Under the pieces are notes generated by a model. The model did no database searches. It worked only from the letters and a program-made list of their open reading frames with translations, and had not been told where the DNA came from. Shown here piece by piece: positions 7,510 through 14,825 of a stretch of DNA of 18,236 bases. A program made the position numbers and the translations under genes. This DNA comes from Treponema sp. (GTDB taxonomy: Bacteria; Spirochaetota; Spirochaetia; Treponematales; Breznakiellaceae): assembly GCA_009785045.1 (NCBI GenBank), contig WQXC01000015.1, positions 1 to 18,236 on the forward strand, written 5' to 3'. Positions within the stretch are counted from its first letter, which is position 1, and each line of letters opens with the position of its first letter.

Positions 7510-8990
7510 GATTTTTTTCCTGGTTTAATAGTATGAAAATTGGTACGGCTCTGGAAAACCCTGCCTGCATTAATTAATTTATTTTCCGAGAAAGTATTTC
7601 CGATTAACTGGAAACCAACAGGCATACCTTGCTTGTTAAATCCGCAGGGAAGCGCCGCTGCCGGAAGCCCTGCAAGATTAACAGAAGCGGTAAAAATATC
7701 TCCCATGTATGTTTTCATTGGGTCATCGATATATTCACCCGGCTTATGTGCCGCTGCAGCCGTAACAGGAGAGAGTATAAAATCGAAGCGTTCAAAAAGT
7801 TTTTTGTAAGCGTCTCTAATAAGAATGCGTACTTGCTGTGCTTTTTTAAAATATATTTCGTACTGTTCTGCAGAAAGCACAAACGAGCCAAGCATTATTC
7901 TTCGTTTAACTTCCATCCCAAAACCTTCAGTTCTGGACAGTTTGTAAACATCAGAAAGTGTTTTTGCATCCCCAGAACGATAACCAAATTTGAGTCCGTC
8001 AAATTTTGCAAGGTTAGATGATAATTCGGCGGATCCTATAATGCAATATGCAGGGATTACATAATCCATAAGAGGCATTTCAAATTCTTCTATACTTGCT
8101 CCTGCGGCTTCATACTCTTTGACTGCCGCAAAAACCGCGTTTTTTATATCGTCGTCAAGAGGCGTGATTGCGCCGCTAGTCACATTTGCCGGCACTCCAA
8201 TCCTAACACCTTTCATTGAGTCAGCCGGTACGCCGGCAGTCAAATCAAACTCAAACGGCTCTTTAATTAAACATGTGCTGTCTCTTTCATCTGATCCGGA
8301 AATGATCGATAATAAAGCGGCGCAATCTTCAATGTTTTGCCCTACCGGTCCTGCCTGATCCATGGATGAAACATTAGCTATTATCCCGTATCTTGAGACA
8401 GAACCATACGTCGGATTAATTCCCGTAATGCCGCAGAAAGCACATGGCTGGCGAATATAACCGCCAGTATCGGTTCCAAGCGCAAGCGGCGTTTCTCCCG
8501 CTATTACTGCTGCGGCGCTTCCGTCGCCTGCAGAGCGCGTTACATCCCACGGGTTTCGAATTGCGCCAAACGCTTCAGTCTCGCCGGAACAGCCAAGCGC
8601 AAACTCGTCCATGTTATTTTTTCCAATTATAATCATTCCTGCGCGCTCTAGCTTTTCTACAACTGCGGCGTTATAGACAGGTTTATAACCTTTAAGCATT
8701 TTGGAAGCGCATGTTGTTTCAATTCCTTCTGTGGAAATATTATCTTTCAGCGAAACAGGCACTCCGGCAAGAGGCGATAACACTTCGCCCTTGTCAATTT
8801 TCGCCTGTACCTCAACAGCGCATTCAAGCGCTTTTTCACTTGCCACTGTCAAAAAAGCGTTAAACTGTTTATCGTTTTTTTCTATATTATCCATATATGC
8901 GCTTACTGCTTCCGGTACGCTGATTTTCTTTGCTTTAATTGCTGAAGCTAATTCAAGTGCTGTCAATTTATTTAATTCCCCGCTTTTCAC
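7506..8990 (-). CDS. gatA: GatA subunit with ruined amidase active site
   Basis: GatA, 494 residues, is the amidase-signature subunit that normally hydrolyses Gln to supply ammonia to GatB. The overall sequence is clearly GatA (VPVSLKDNIS, GKNNMDEFALG, RNPWD, FCGITGINPTYG, SSNLAKFDG, VKRRIMLG, NLAGLPAAALPCG). Of the Ser-cis-Ser-Lys triad only Lys82 remains. The family loop GGSSGGS is shortened to AGDGS (residues 154-158), removing the cis-Ser. The nucleophile in DTGGS is Tyr178 (TAT at 8459-8457). The Lys82-to-178 spacing is 96, against 99 for Lys79-Ser178 in Staphylococcus GatA as I recall it, which fits a three-residue deletion. The usual Lys of GLKPTYG is Asn192. The frame is otherwise intact. 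The start is GTG, with GGGGAAGA just upstream; the gene is 10 bp from gatC and overlaps gatB. As read, it should lack glutaminase activity. Confidence 0.93.
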   Translation of the reverse strand: MKSGELNKLTALELASAIKAKKISVPEAVSAYMDNIEKNDKQFNAFLTVASEKALECAVEVQAKIDKGEVLSPLAGVPVSLKDNISTEGIETTCASKMLKGYKPVYNAAVVEKLERAGMIIIGKNNMDEFALGCSGETEAFGAIRNPWDVTRSAGDGSAAAVIAGETPLALGTDTGGYIRQPCAFCGITGINPTYGSVSRYGIIANVSSMDQAGPVGQNIEDCAALLSIISGSDERDSTCLIKEPFEFDLTAGVPADSMKGVRIGVPANVTSGAITPLDDDIKNAVFAAVKEYEAAGASIEEFEMPLMDYVIPAYCIIGSAELSSNLAKFDGLKFGYRSGDAKTLSDVYKLSRTEGFGMEVKRRIMLGSFVLSAEQYEIYFKKAQQVRILIRDAYKKLFERFDFILSPVTAAAAHKPGEYIDDPMKTYMGDIFTASVNLAGLPAAALPCGFNKQGMPVGFQLIGNTFSENKLINAGRVFQSRTNFHTIKPGKKS

Positions 8991-9000
8991 TCTCTTCCCC

Positions 9001-9291
9001 TTATTCCGTTACCGTTTTGGGTGCAATAAAAAACTCATCGTTTTTAACCGGCGCATTTTTCAGGATTAATTCGCGGTCAAAAGAAGGGAGCGCTTCGTCA
9101 GCCCTAAAAACATTGGGGTGGCTGCATAACTGTACACCATCCGTACCAAACTCCTGACCGCTTGCAAAACCAGCAGCCAGTCCGTTCAGGATTTTCTGAA
9201 GGTCTGCAGTCATACGGATTTTCTCTGCATCCGGGAGCGCAAGATACGATAAATCCTCCAGATACGAGATTAGCTTTTCATCAATTTGCAT
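9001..9291 (-). CDS. gatC: Asp/Glu-tRNA amidotransferase subunit C
   Basis: The 96-residue product has the usual GatC size and layout. An N-terminal helical part (MQIDEKLISYLEDLSYLALP, then helix to about 45) leads to an extended C-terminal belt with DEALPSFDRELILKNAP near 70-86, matching the family's RxD-type motif and the LxNAP signature. GatC wraps around GatA and GatB and stabilises the complex. It is the first gene of gatC-gatA-gatB-permease. The ATG at 9291 has no good Shine-Dalgarno; an in-frame stop just upstream rules out an earlier start. Confidence 0.93.
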   Translation of the reverse strand: MQIDEKLISYLEDLSYLALPDAEKIRMTADLQKILNGLAAGFASGQEFGTDGVQLCSHPNVFRADEALPSFDRELILKNAPVKNDEFFIAPKTVTE

Positions 9292-9376
9292 GATTACATT
9301 TTAGAAATTCCGGGTATCTTTGGCAAGCATATAATATAGAATATCCCCAAAATAATGTGGTTTTTTATTTAATTCT
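9292..9376. promoter_or_regulatory. Divergent promoter region of gatC and 9377 gene
   Basis: This 85-bp A+T-rich gap separates two divergent genes and should hold both promoters. The best core is TATAAT at 9330-9335 for the plus strand and the overlapping TATTAT (9336-9331 on the minus strand) for gatC. Neither has a good -35, so the exact promoters are uncertain. Confidence 0.4.
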
Positions 9377-9892
9377 ATGTATAATAAAGATAAGATGCAG
9401 GAATCAGTAAAAATAATATCTCCATTTTCCCATGAATTGGGCAATAAGTTTACGTGGGAAAATCCGGATCAACCCAATCAAAAGGGATGGAGATTAAATC
9501 CGGAAATCAGAACCATGGTTGCTGACGGAGCCATAAAGAATTTTATCCTTGTTCTTGATGCAAACATAGTTAAGACTGACGGCGGGATTGGCGGAATTGA
9601 GGTAAGCATAAATTCGCTTAGTACCGGATTTTGTATGGATTTTAAATCCTTCCCCTGGAACTGGGATATAGATACTCAGGCAGGCGGCTATACAAGTTAT
9701 AGCGATTTATTGAGCTGCGGATACGCAACGCTTGGCTCGGGATTGATCAATCTTAAGTATGATATAACATCGCACCCAAATTTTTCAGCTTTTAAATCCG
9801 AAATGTCTACAGCCACATGGGGAGAAATATCCATTCAATACGGGATAGGAATACGCATTCTGCCCTTTGTTAATGCATATTTACAAAGCTGA
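9377..9892 (+). CDS. Unrecognised 171-residue protein
   Basis: I do not recognise a family. The protein has no signal peptide or membrane segment and would be cytoplasmic. It is rich in Gly, Ser, Asn and aromatic residues, with predicted alternating beta strands: FILVLDANIV (about 55-64), GIGGIEVSINSL, then FPWNWDIDTQAGGY (about 92-105) and WGEISIQYGIGIRI near the end. This suggests a small all-beta fold, perhaps a binding domain. ATG 9377 lacks a Shine-Dalgarno; the alternative ATG at 9395 lies just after a TATAAT-like sequence (9381-9386) and also lacks a clear one. It stands alone between the divergent gat operon and the aryl-acid operon; context gives no function. A T run follows at 9900-9909 without a strong stem. 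Confidence 0.6.
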   Translation: MYNKDKMQESVKIISPFSHELGNKFTWENPDQPNQKGWRLNPEIRTMVADGAIKNFILVLDANIVKTDGGIGGIEVSINSLSTGFCMDFKSFPWNWDIDTQAGGYTSYSDLLSCGYATLGSGLINLKYDITSHPNFSAFKSEMSTATWGEISIQYGIGIRILPFVNAYLQS

Positions 9893-9958
9893 TTATTATC
9901 TTTTTTTTTCCAAAAAATATAGAAATTCCCGTCGTTTTTATGTAATCTGATAACACAA

Positions 9959-9971
9959 CCCCAATTTGGGG
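9959..9971. promoter_or_regulatory. Perfect 13-bp palindrome, possible operator
   Basis: CCCCAATTTGGGG is a perfect inverted repeat around a single central base, four bases before the Shine-Dalgarno AAAGGAG (9974-9980) of the MFS gene. A weak promoter-like pair, TTCCCG (9926-9931) and GATAAC (9949-9954) with 17 bp between them, would place the palindrome over the transcription start. A repressor binding site is the likeliest reading. As RNA it could form only a 4-bp stem. Confidence 0.45.
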
Positions 9972-9985
9972 ATAAAGGAGTTAAC

Positions 9986-11164
9986 ATGTCAGGTGCAAGG
10001 GTCCTTGTAACGGGAAGTATAATGATGCTTTTTTTGGGAATAATTTATGTATGGAGCGTTTTTGTAATACCGGTCAGCGAGGTTTTTAACTGGCATGTCG
10101 ACAGCGTAAAACTTACATCGTCATTTATGCTTTGTTTTTTTGTGGTTGGCATTTTAACAGGCGGCAAGCTTCACCTTAAAATAGGCGCGGATAAAACAGT
10201 TCTTGCAGGAGGGCTCATTCTTGCCTCCGGAATGCTAGCAACATCATTTTTGCCGCAGGACTACGCATGGCTGATGTATATAACATACGGCATCATCGGC
10301 GGTTTTGGCGTAGGCTCGGCTTACAATGCCATCATTTGCGCGGCGCAGAAATGGTTCCCGCAAAGACGCGGTTTTGCTACCGGCGTTGTTGTCTGCGCGT
10401 TTGGTTTTTCGACAGTTATTTTTGCTCCGCTCATCGAAGTGCTTGTAAAACAGTTTGACTTAAGAAGCACATTTTTAATTCTTGCGGCGGCTTTCTGCGC
10501 AGCAACATTGATTCTCTTCAGGTTTATCCGCCTTCCGGATGCAAACACTCCTGCAGCAGCGCCATCGGCGGCATTGCTTGCAAAAAAACAATATACGGTA
10601 ACAGAAACAATTAAAACAAAAGAATTTTATTTAATCACGCTTTCATTGATGGTAGCGACTGCTACATTCTTTATTCTTAACCCATCTTTTAAAACATTAG
10701 CCGCAACTCACGGCGCTGAAGCCTTTGGAACAATTATTGTAATGATGACTGGCGTTGCCAATGCATGCGGCCGCCTTGTTGTGCCGCTATTGTCGGATAA
10801 AATCGGACGCGAAAAAGCCGCAATAACTGTAATTTTTGCAACATCGATATGCGCATTATTGCTGTGCTTCGGCGGCGGAGCGCTGTTTATCGCGGCAGTA
10901 CTGCTTGTCGCATTTTGCTTTGGCGGTCTTCCCGGTTTGTATTCCGTAATTGCATCGGATTACTTCGGCATTAAAAACGCAGGTGCAAATTACGGCGCAA
11001 TCATGATGGGCTTTGCATTATCTGCGCTTACATTCCCGATGATCATTGGATTAATTTCAAACGAAACTATGAAGTTTGTTACTCTGTCAATAATGGCAGC
11101 ATCAGGCGTTATATTGATGATTCTGCTGATAATAATAAAAAAGAAGGAACCTGTAAATGTCTAA
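9986..11164 (+). CDS. MFS transporter, OFA-type
   Basis: This 392-residue protein has about 12 membrane segments and the major-facilitator fold. The N-terminal GIIYVWSVFVIPVSEVFNWH and the GGFGVGSAYNAIICAAQKWFP segment with following RRGFATG are typical of the oxalate/formate antiporter (OFA) group, which moves small carboxylates. The ATG has a strong Shine-Dalgarno five bases upstream. Its 3' end overlaps iorA by eight bases. In this operon the natural cargo is an aryl acid such as phenylacetate, indoleacetate or 4-hydroxyphenylacetate, or the matching 2-oxo acid. The substrate and direction are inferences from context. There is a hydrophilic central loop near residue 190. Confidence 0.85.
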   Translation: MSGARVLVTGSIMMLFLGIIYVWSVFVIPVSEVFNWHVDSVKLTSSFMLCFFVVGILTGGKLHLKIGADKTVLAGGLILASGMLATSFLPQDYAWLMYITYGIIGGFGVGSAYNAIICAAQKWFPQRRGFATGVVVCAFGFSTVIFAPLIEVLVKQFDLRSTFLILAAAFCAATLILFRFIRLPDANTPAAAPSAALLAKKQYTVTETIKTKEFYLITLSLMVATATFFILNPSFKTLAATHGAEAFGTIIVMMTGVANACGRLVVPLLSDKIGREKAAITVIFATSICALLLCFGGGALFIAAVLLVAFCFGGLPGLYSVIASDYFGIKNAGANYGAIMMGFALSALTFPMIIGLISNETMKFVTLSIMAASGVILMILLIIIKKKEPVNV

Positions 11165-12998
11165 AAAATTATTAATGGGCAATGAAGCAATTGCCCTTGG
11201 CGCAATTCGCGCCGGAGTCAGCGTAGTAACAGGATACCCTGGTACTCCTTCGACAGAAGCGCTGGAAACAATTGCTAAAAATAACGATGGCAGTATTTAT
11301 GTTGAATGGTCTGTCAACGAAAAAACAGCGCTGGAGGTTGCAGCGGGAGCTGCTTTTGCTGGCGCGCGTGTTATGGTTACAATGAAGCAGGTAGGTCTTA
11401 ACGTGGCTTCCGATCCGTTAATGAGTCTTAACTATCTTGGCGTAAAGGGCGGCATGGTCATTGTTGTCGCTGATGATCCCGGGCCGATATCTTCTCAGAC
11501 AGAGCAGGATACCCGCCACTTTTCCAAACATGCAAAACTGGCGCTGTTCGATCCGTCCACGCCCGAAGAAGCGTACACAATGATCGCAGATGCATTTGCG
11601 CTTTCGGAAAAATACGGTAAACCGGTTCTGTTCCGTCCAACAACGCGTGTCTGCCATAGCTGCGCTTCTGTTACAATACTAAAAGATTTGCCAAAACCTA
11701 AACCAGGCGGATTTGTAAAAGACCCCGGATGGGTTATTTTTCCGCGGCTTTCTTACGCAAACAAATTTGGAATCGAAGAAAACCTGATAAAAATGAGCGA
11801 CGGGTTTTCTGAATATGAAAAAAACATTCTTACCGGTAAAGGCAGCAAGGGTATTGCAGCCGGCGGCGTAAGCTATACTTTTGTCCGCGAGGCATTAAAT
11901 AGCGATGATAAAAAACTGGCAGACTGCAAATTGCTTAAAATATCTGCCTACCCTTTTCCGGATAAGCTCGCGCTTAAATTTTTAAAAGGACTTAAAGAAG
12001 TTCTTGTTGTAGAAGAACTTGATCCGGTTATCGAAAATGAACTTGTTCGGTTATGCGGATTGTACAATTTAAAGATAAAGATTCTTGGAAAAAGAAGCGG
12101 TCATATTCAAATTGCAGGAGAAAATTCTCCGGACAGTACTGCAAAAACAATTACAGCTTTCCTTGGGAAAGCTGCTTCATCTGGAAAAGCTGCAAAAGCC
12201 GGCATACCGGAAAAACAAAACGCTGCTCCTCCCCTGCCCGTCCGCCCGCCTGTAATGTGCGCAGGATGTCCGCACCGCGCATCGTTCTTTGCGGTAAAAG
12301 AAGCGGCAAGCAAACGAAAAGCTGTGTTCACAGGCGATATCGGCTGCTACACGCTTGGCAACGCCGCGCCGCTTAACATGGTAGACACATGTCTTTGCAT
12401 GGGCGGCGGCATTACTGTAGCGCAGGGACTTAAGCGCGTCGAGCCTGACACTGTTCACTTTGCGTTTATCGGCGATTCAACTTTTTTCCATTCAGGAATT
12501 ACGGGAGTTGTGAACGCGGTTTATAATCAGACTGATATTATCATCGTTATACTGGATAACTCGACAACAGCGATGACTGGAAACCAGCCGCACCCCGGAA
12601 TGGGATTAACAATGATGAACGGCAAGCCGGCAAAAATCAGCATAGAAAAAATCGTAAGAGCAGCAGGTGTATCGGCATTAATAAAAGTTGATCCGTTTAA
12701 TCAAAGAGCGGCAAGAAACGCAGCCCAGTGGCTTATGGGTTTAAAAGGCGTCCGCGTACTATTATTCGATGCGCCGTGTATCACAATTTCCAAAGGCAGT
12801 AAAAAAGCAGTGATAAATGAATCGAAATGCAATGGATGTACTGTATGTTTAAAAAAACTCGGTTGTCCTGCAATCAGTATCGAAAGCGGTAAAGCAAAAA
12901 TCAACTCTGCTCTCTGTACAGGCTGCGGCATTTGCATCGATGTATGCGCAACAGGCGCAATAAAATGCAAAACACCCGCTAAAGGGGGTAAAAAATGA
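11157..12998 (+). CDS. iorA: Indolepyruvate:ferredoxin oxidoreductase subunit alpha
   Basis: The 613-residue large subunit interconverts aryl pyruvates plus CoA with arylacetyl-CoA, CO2 and reduced ferredoxin. The N-terminal pyrimidine-binding domain holds VVTGYPGTPSTEAL (about 22-35). The thiamine diphosphate domain holds CAGCPHRASFF (about 366), GDIGCYTLG (about 393) and GDSTFFHSG (about 440), with LDNSTTAMTGNQP (about 464). The C-terminus is a two-cluster ferredoxin: CNGCTVCLKKLGCP (about 558-571) and CTGCGICIDVC (about 587-597). The longer spacing in the first cluster is normal for this subunit. AAGGA lies upstream of ATG 11157 within the MFS gene. It overlaps iorB by four bases (ATGA), giving coupled translation of the two subunits. 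Confidence 0.95.
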   Translation: MSKKLLMGNEAIALGAIRAGVSVVTGYPGTPSTEALETIAKNNDGSIYVEWSVNEKTALEVAAGAAFAGARVMVTMKQVGLNVASDPLMSLNYLGVKGGMVIVVADDPGPISSQTEQDTRHFSKHAKLALFDPSTPEEAYTMIADAFALSEKYGKPVLFRPTTRVCHSCASVTILKDLPKPKPGGFVKDPGWVIFPRLSYANKFGIEENLIKMSDGFSEYEKNILTGKGSKGIAAGGVSYTFVREALNSDDKKLADCKLLKISAYPFPDKLALKFLKGLKEVLVVEELDPVIENELVRLCGLYNLKIKILGKRSGHIQIAGENSPDSTAKTITAFLGKAASSGKAAKAGIPEKQNAAPPLPVRPPVMCAGCPHRASFFAVKEAASKRKAVFTGDIGCYTLGNAAPLNMVDTCLCMGGGITVAQGLKRVEPDTVHFAFIGDSTFFHSGITGVVNAVYNQTDIIIVILDNSTTAMTGNQPHPGMGLTMMNGKPAKISIEKIVRAAGVSALIKVDPFNQRAARNAAQWLMGLKGVRVLLFDAPCITISKGSKKAVINESKCNGCTVCLKKLGCPAISIESGKAKINSALCTGCGICIDVCATGAIKCKTPAKGGKK

Positions 12999-13591
12999 TG
13001 TTTAATTGCATGATTGCGGGAGTCGGCGGACAAGGCACAGTACTTGCCTCAAAATTAATTGCCGCGGCAGCAATGAAGAAAGGGTTCGATGTACGTACTA
13101 CAGAGACAATCGGTATGGCGCAGCGCGGCGGAAGCGTGTTCGGCCACGTCCGCATTAGCCTTACCGCAGGCAAAACCGACAATAGTATTTTTTCGCCGTT
13201 AATACCTCTGGGAAAAGCAAACGCTATTATTGCGTTTGAACCTGCCGAAGCGGTGCGCCAATTGCCTTATCTGTGCAAAGACGGCGTAGTAATTACCAGC
13301 AACACTGCCATAAAACCAGTTACCAGCCTGAAAGCAGATTCATATGAAGCGCAGGTCATGATTGATTTTCTGGGGAAAAATGCTCCAAGGGTTATTGTAT
13401 TGGACGGCCTGCGTTTAACAGAGCAAAATGCAAAAACATTAAATGTCTCAATGCTGGGAGCAGCAGTGCAAAAAAATGTTTTTCCATTCGATGCAAAAAC
13501 ATTAAAAGAAGCGCTGATGGAAAATCTGCCGCAGCCTATTCTGGAAATGAACATAAGAGCGTTTGAAACAGGAATAGAAATTTGTCAATAA
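12995..13591 (+). CDS. iorB: Indolepyruvate:ferredoxin oxidoreductase subunit beta
   Basis: The 198-residue gamma-type (POR/KOR gamma) subunit begins MIAGVGGQGTVLASKLIA, with the glycine-rich GVGGQG at 9-14. It carries the signature TETIGMAQRGGSVFGHVR at about 46-63. It pairs with IorA to complete the oxidoreductase. Its ATG overlaps the iorA stop and follows a GGGGG-type ribosome site. It is 10 bp from the ligase gene, with an AAGGAG site for that gene in the gap. Confidence 0.94.
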   Translation: MMFNCMIAGVGGQGTVLASKLIAAAAMKKGFDVRTTETIGMAQRGGSVFGHVRISLTAGKTDNSIFSPLIPLGKANAIIAFEPAEAVRQLPYLCKDGVVITSNTAIKPVTSLKADSYEAQVMIDFLGKNAPRVIVLDGLRLTEQNAKTLNVSMLGAAVQKNVFPFDAKTLKEALMENLPQPILEMNIRAFETGIEICQ

Positions 13592-13601
13592 GGAGCAAAA
13601 C

Positions 13602-14825
13602 ATGAACACAACAGAACAGATAAAAAAAGCCATTCAGCATGCGATGAACAGTAAATTTTATCAGAAACACTTTGCCGGTATAAATGCAGAAGATATTAAA
13701 TCTATCGATGATTTTAATAAGCTGCCGTTCACGGACAAGGAAGATCTTCGCGATGCATATCCGTTTGGACTGCAGGCAGTACCAGACGAAAAAATAATCC
13801 GTATCCATTCATCAAGCGGTACAACCGGCACACCTGTTATTATTCCTTACACAAAAAAAGATGTGGAAGACTGGGCTATCATGTTTAAACGCTGCTACGA
13901 AACCGCCGGATGCACAAACCTTGACCGCATTCATATTACTCCGGGGTACGGTTTGTGGACTGCAGGCATTGGTTTCCAGGCAGGCGCAGAACTTTTAGGC
14001 GCACTTGCTATCCCCATGGGACCTGGCAACACTGACAAGCAAATAAAAATGATGATCGATTTAAAATCAACAGTAATTTGCGCAACGTCATCTTATGCGC
14101 TTTTGCTTGCGGAAGAAATTGAAAAACGCGGAGTGCGCGACAAGATACATCTTAAAAAAGGCGTGATCGGCTCCGAACGCTGGGGCGAAAAAATGCGCAA
14201 ACGCATCGCCGGTGAACTTGGCGTTGAGCTGTACGATATTTACGGGCTTACAGAAATTTACGGCCCCGGAATTGGAATTAACTGCCAGAAACAGGATGCA
14301 ATGCACATGTGGACAGATTACATGTACTGCGAAATCATCGATCCAAAGACAGGCCAGATTCTGCCCGACGGCGAAACCGGAGAACTTGTAATTACAACAC
14401 TGCACAAGGAAGGCGCGCCTCTAATCCGTTACCGTACGCATGACCTTACAAAAATCGTCCCCGGCAAATGCGAATGCGGTCTTGATTTCCCGCGAATCGC
14501 TACACTGATTGGACGCTCTGATGACATGGTCAAAGTCCGCGGCGCAATAATTTATCCCAGCCGCGTAGACGAACTTCTCTCCGGCATTGACGGCGTTTCT
14601 AGCGAATACCAGATAATGATTGATCACCTTAACGGGAAAGATATTATTACCCTTTTCTTTGAAACAAAAATCGAGATTGGCGACGCGAGCCATAACCTGG
14701 AAAAAACTGTCGAGCATGAGTTCAAGCAAAAAATAGGCATTACGCCAAAGGCAAAAGCCGTGGGCATGGGAGAACTTCCCCGCAGCGAGAAAAAATCGAC
14801 ACGGGTATTCGACAACAGGTATTAG
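13602..14825 (+). CDS. Phenylacetate-CoA ligase-like enzyme
   Basis: This 407-residue member of the ANL adenylate-forming superfamily resembles PaaK. It has the phosphate-binding loop HSSSGTTGTPVIIPYTKKD (about 69-87), the aryl-pocket region ITPGYGLWTAGIGFQAGAE, the YDIYGLTEIYGPGIG motif (about 210-224) and RYRTHDL. Further on are GRSDDMVKVRGAIIYPSRVD (hinge region) and a C-terminal LPRSEKKSTRV with the expected catalytic Lys. It would join an aryl acetate to CoA with ATP, making AMP. It is about 20 residues shorter than typical PaaK at the N-terminus, but the start has a good AAGGAG site. As the last gene after iorAB, it feeds arylacetyl-CoA to, or takes it from, the oxidoreductase. Its stop overlaps the convergent glucosidase stop by four bases. 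Confidence 0.9.
   Translation: MNTTEQIKKAIQHAMNSKFYQKHFAGINAEDIKSIDDFNKLPFTDKEDLRDAYPFGLQAVPDEKIIRIHSSSGTTGTPVIIPYTKKDVEDWAIMFKRCYETAGCTNLDRIHITPGYGLWTAGIGFQAGAELLGALAIPMGPGNTDKQIKMMIDLKSTVICATSSYALLLAEEIEKRGVRDKIHLKKGVIGSERWGEKMRKRIAGELGVELYDIYGLTEIYGPGIGINCQKQDAMHMWTDYMYCEIIDPKTGQILPDGETGELVITTLHKEGAPLIRYRTHDLTKIVPGKCECGLDFPRIATLIGRSDDMVKVRGAIIYPSRVDELLSGIDGVSSEYQIMIDHLNGKDIITLFFETKIEIGDASHNLEKTVEHEFKQKIGITPKAKAVGMGELPRSEKKSTRVFDNRY

Noticed and set aside
9900..9909. Terminator at the T run after the 9377 gene
   Set aside because: The bases before the T run do not form a convincing GC-rich stem.
9893..9985. T-box or other aromatic amino-acid riboswitch before the Ior operon
   Set aside because: The gap is only 93 bp and shows no T-box sequence or large structured leader; only the 13-bp palindrome stands out.
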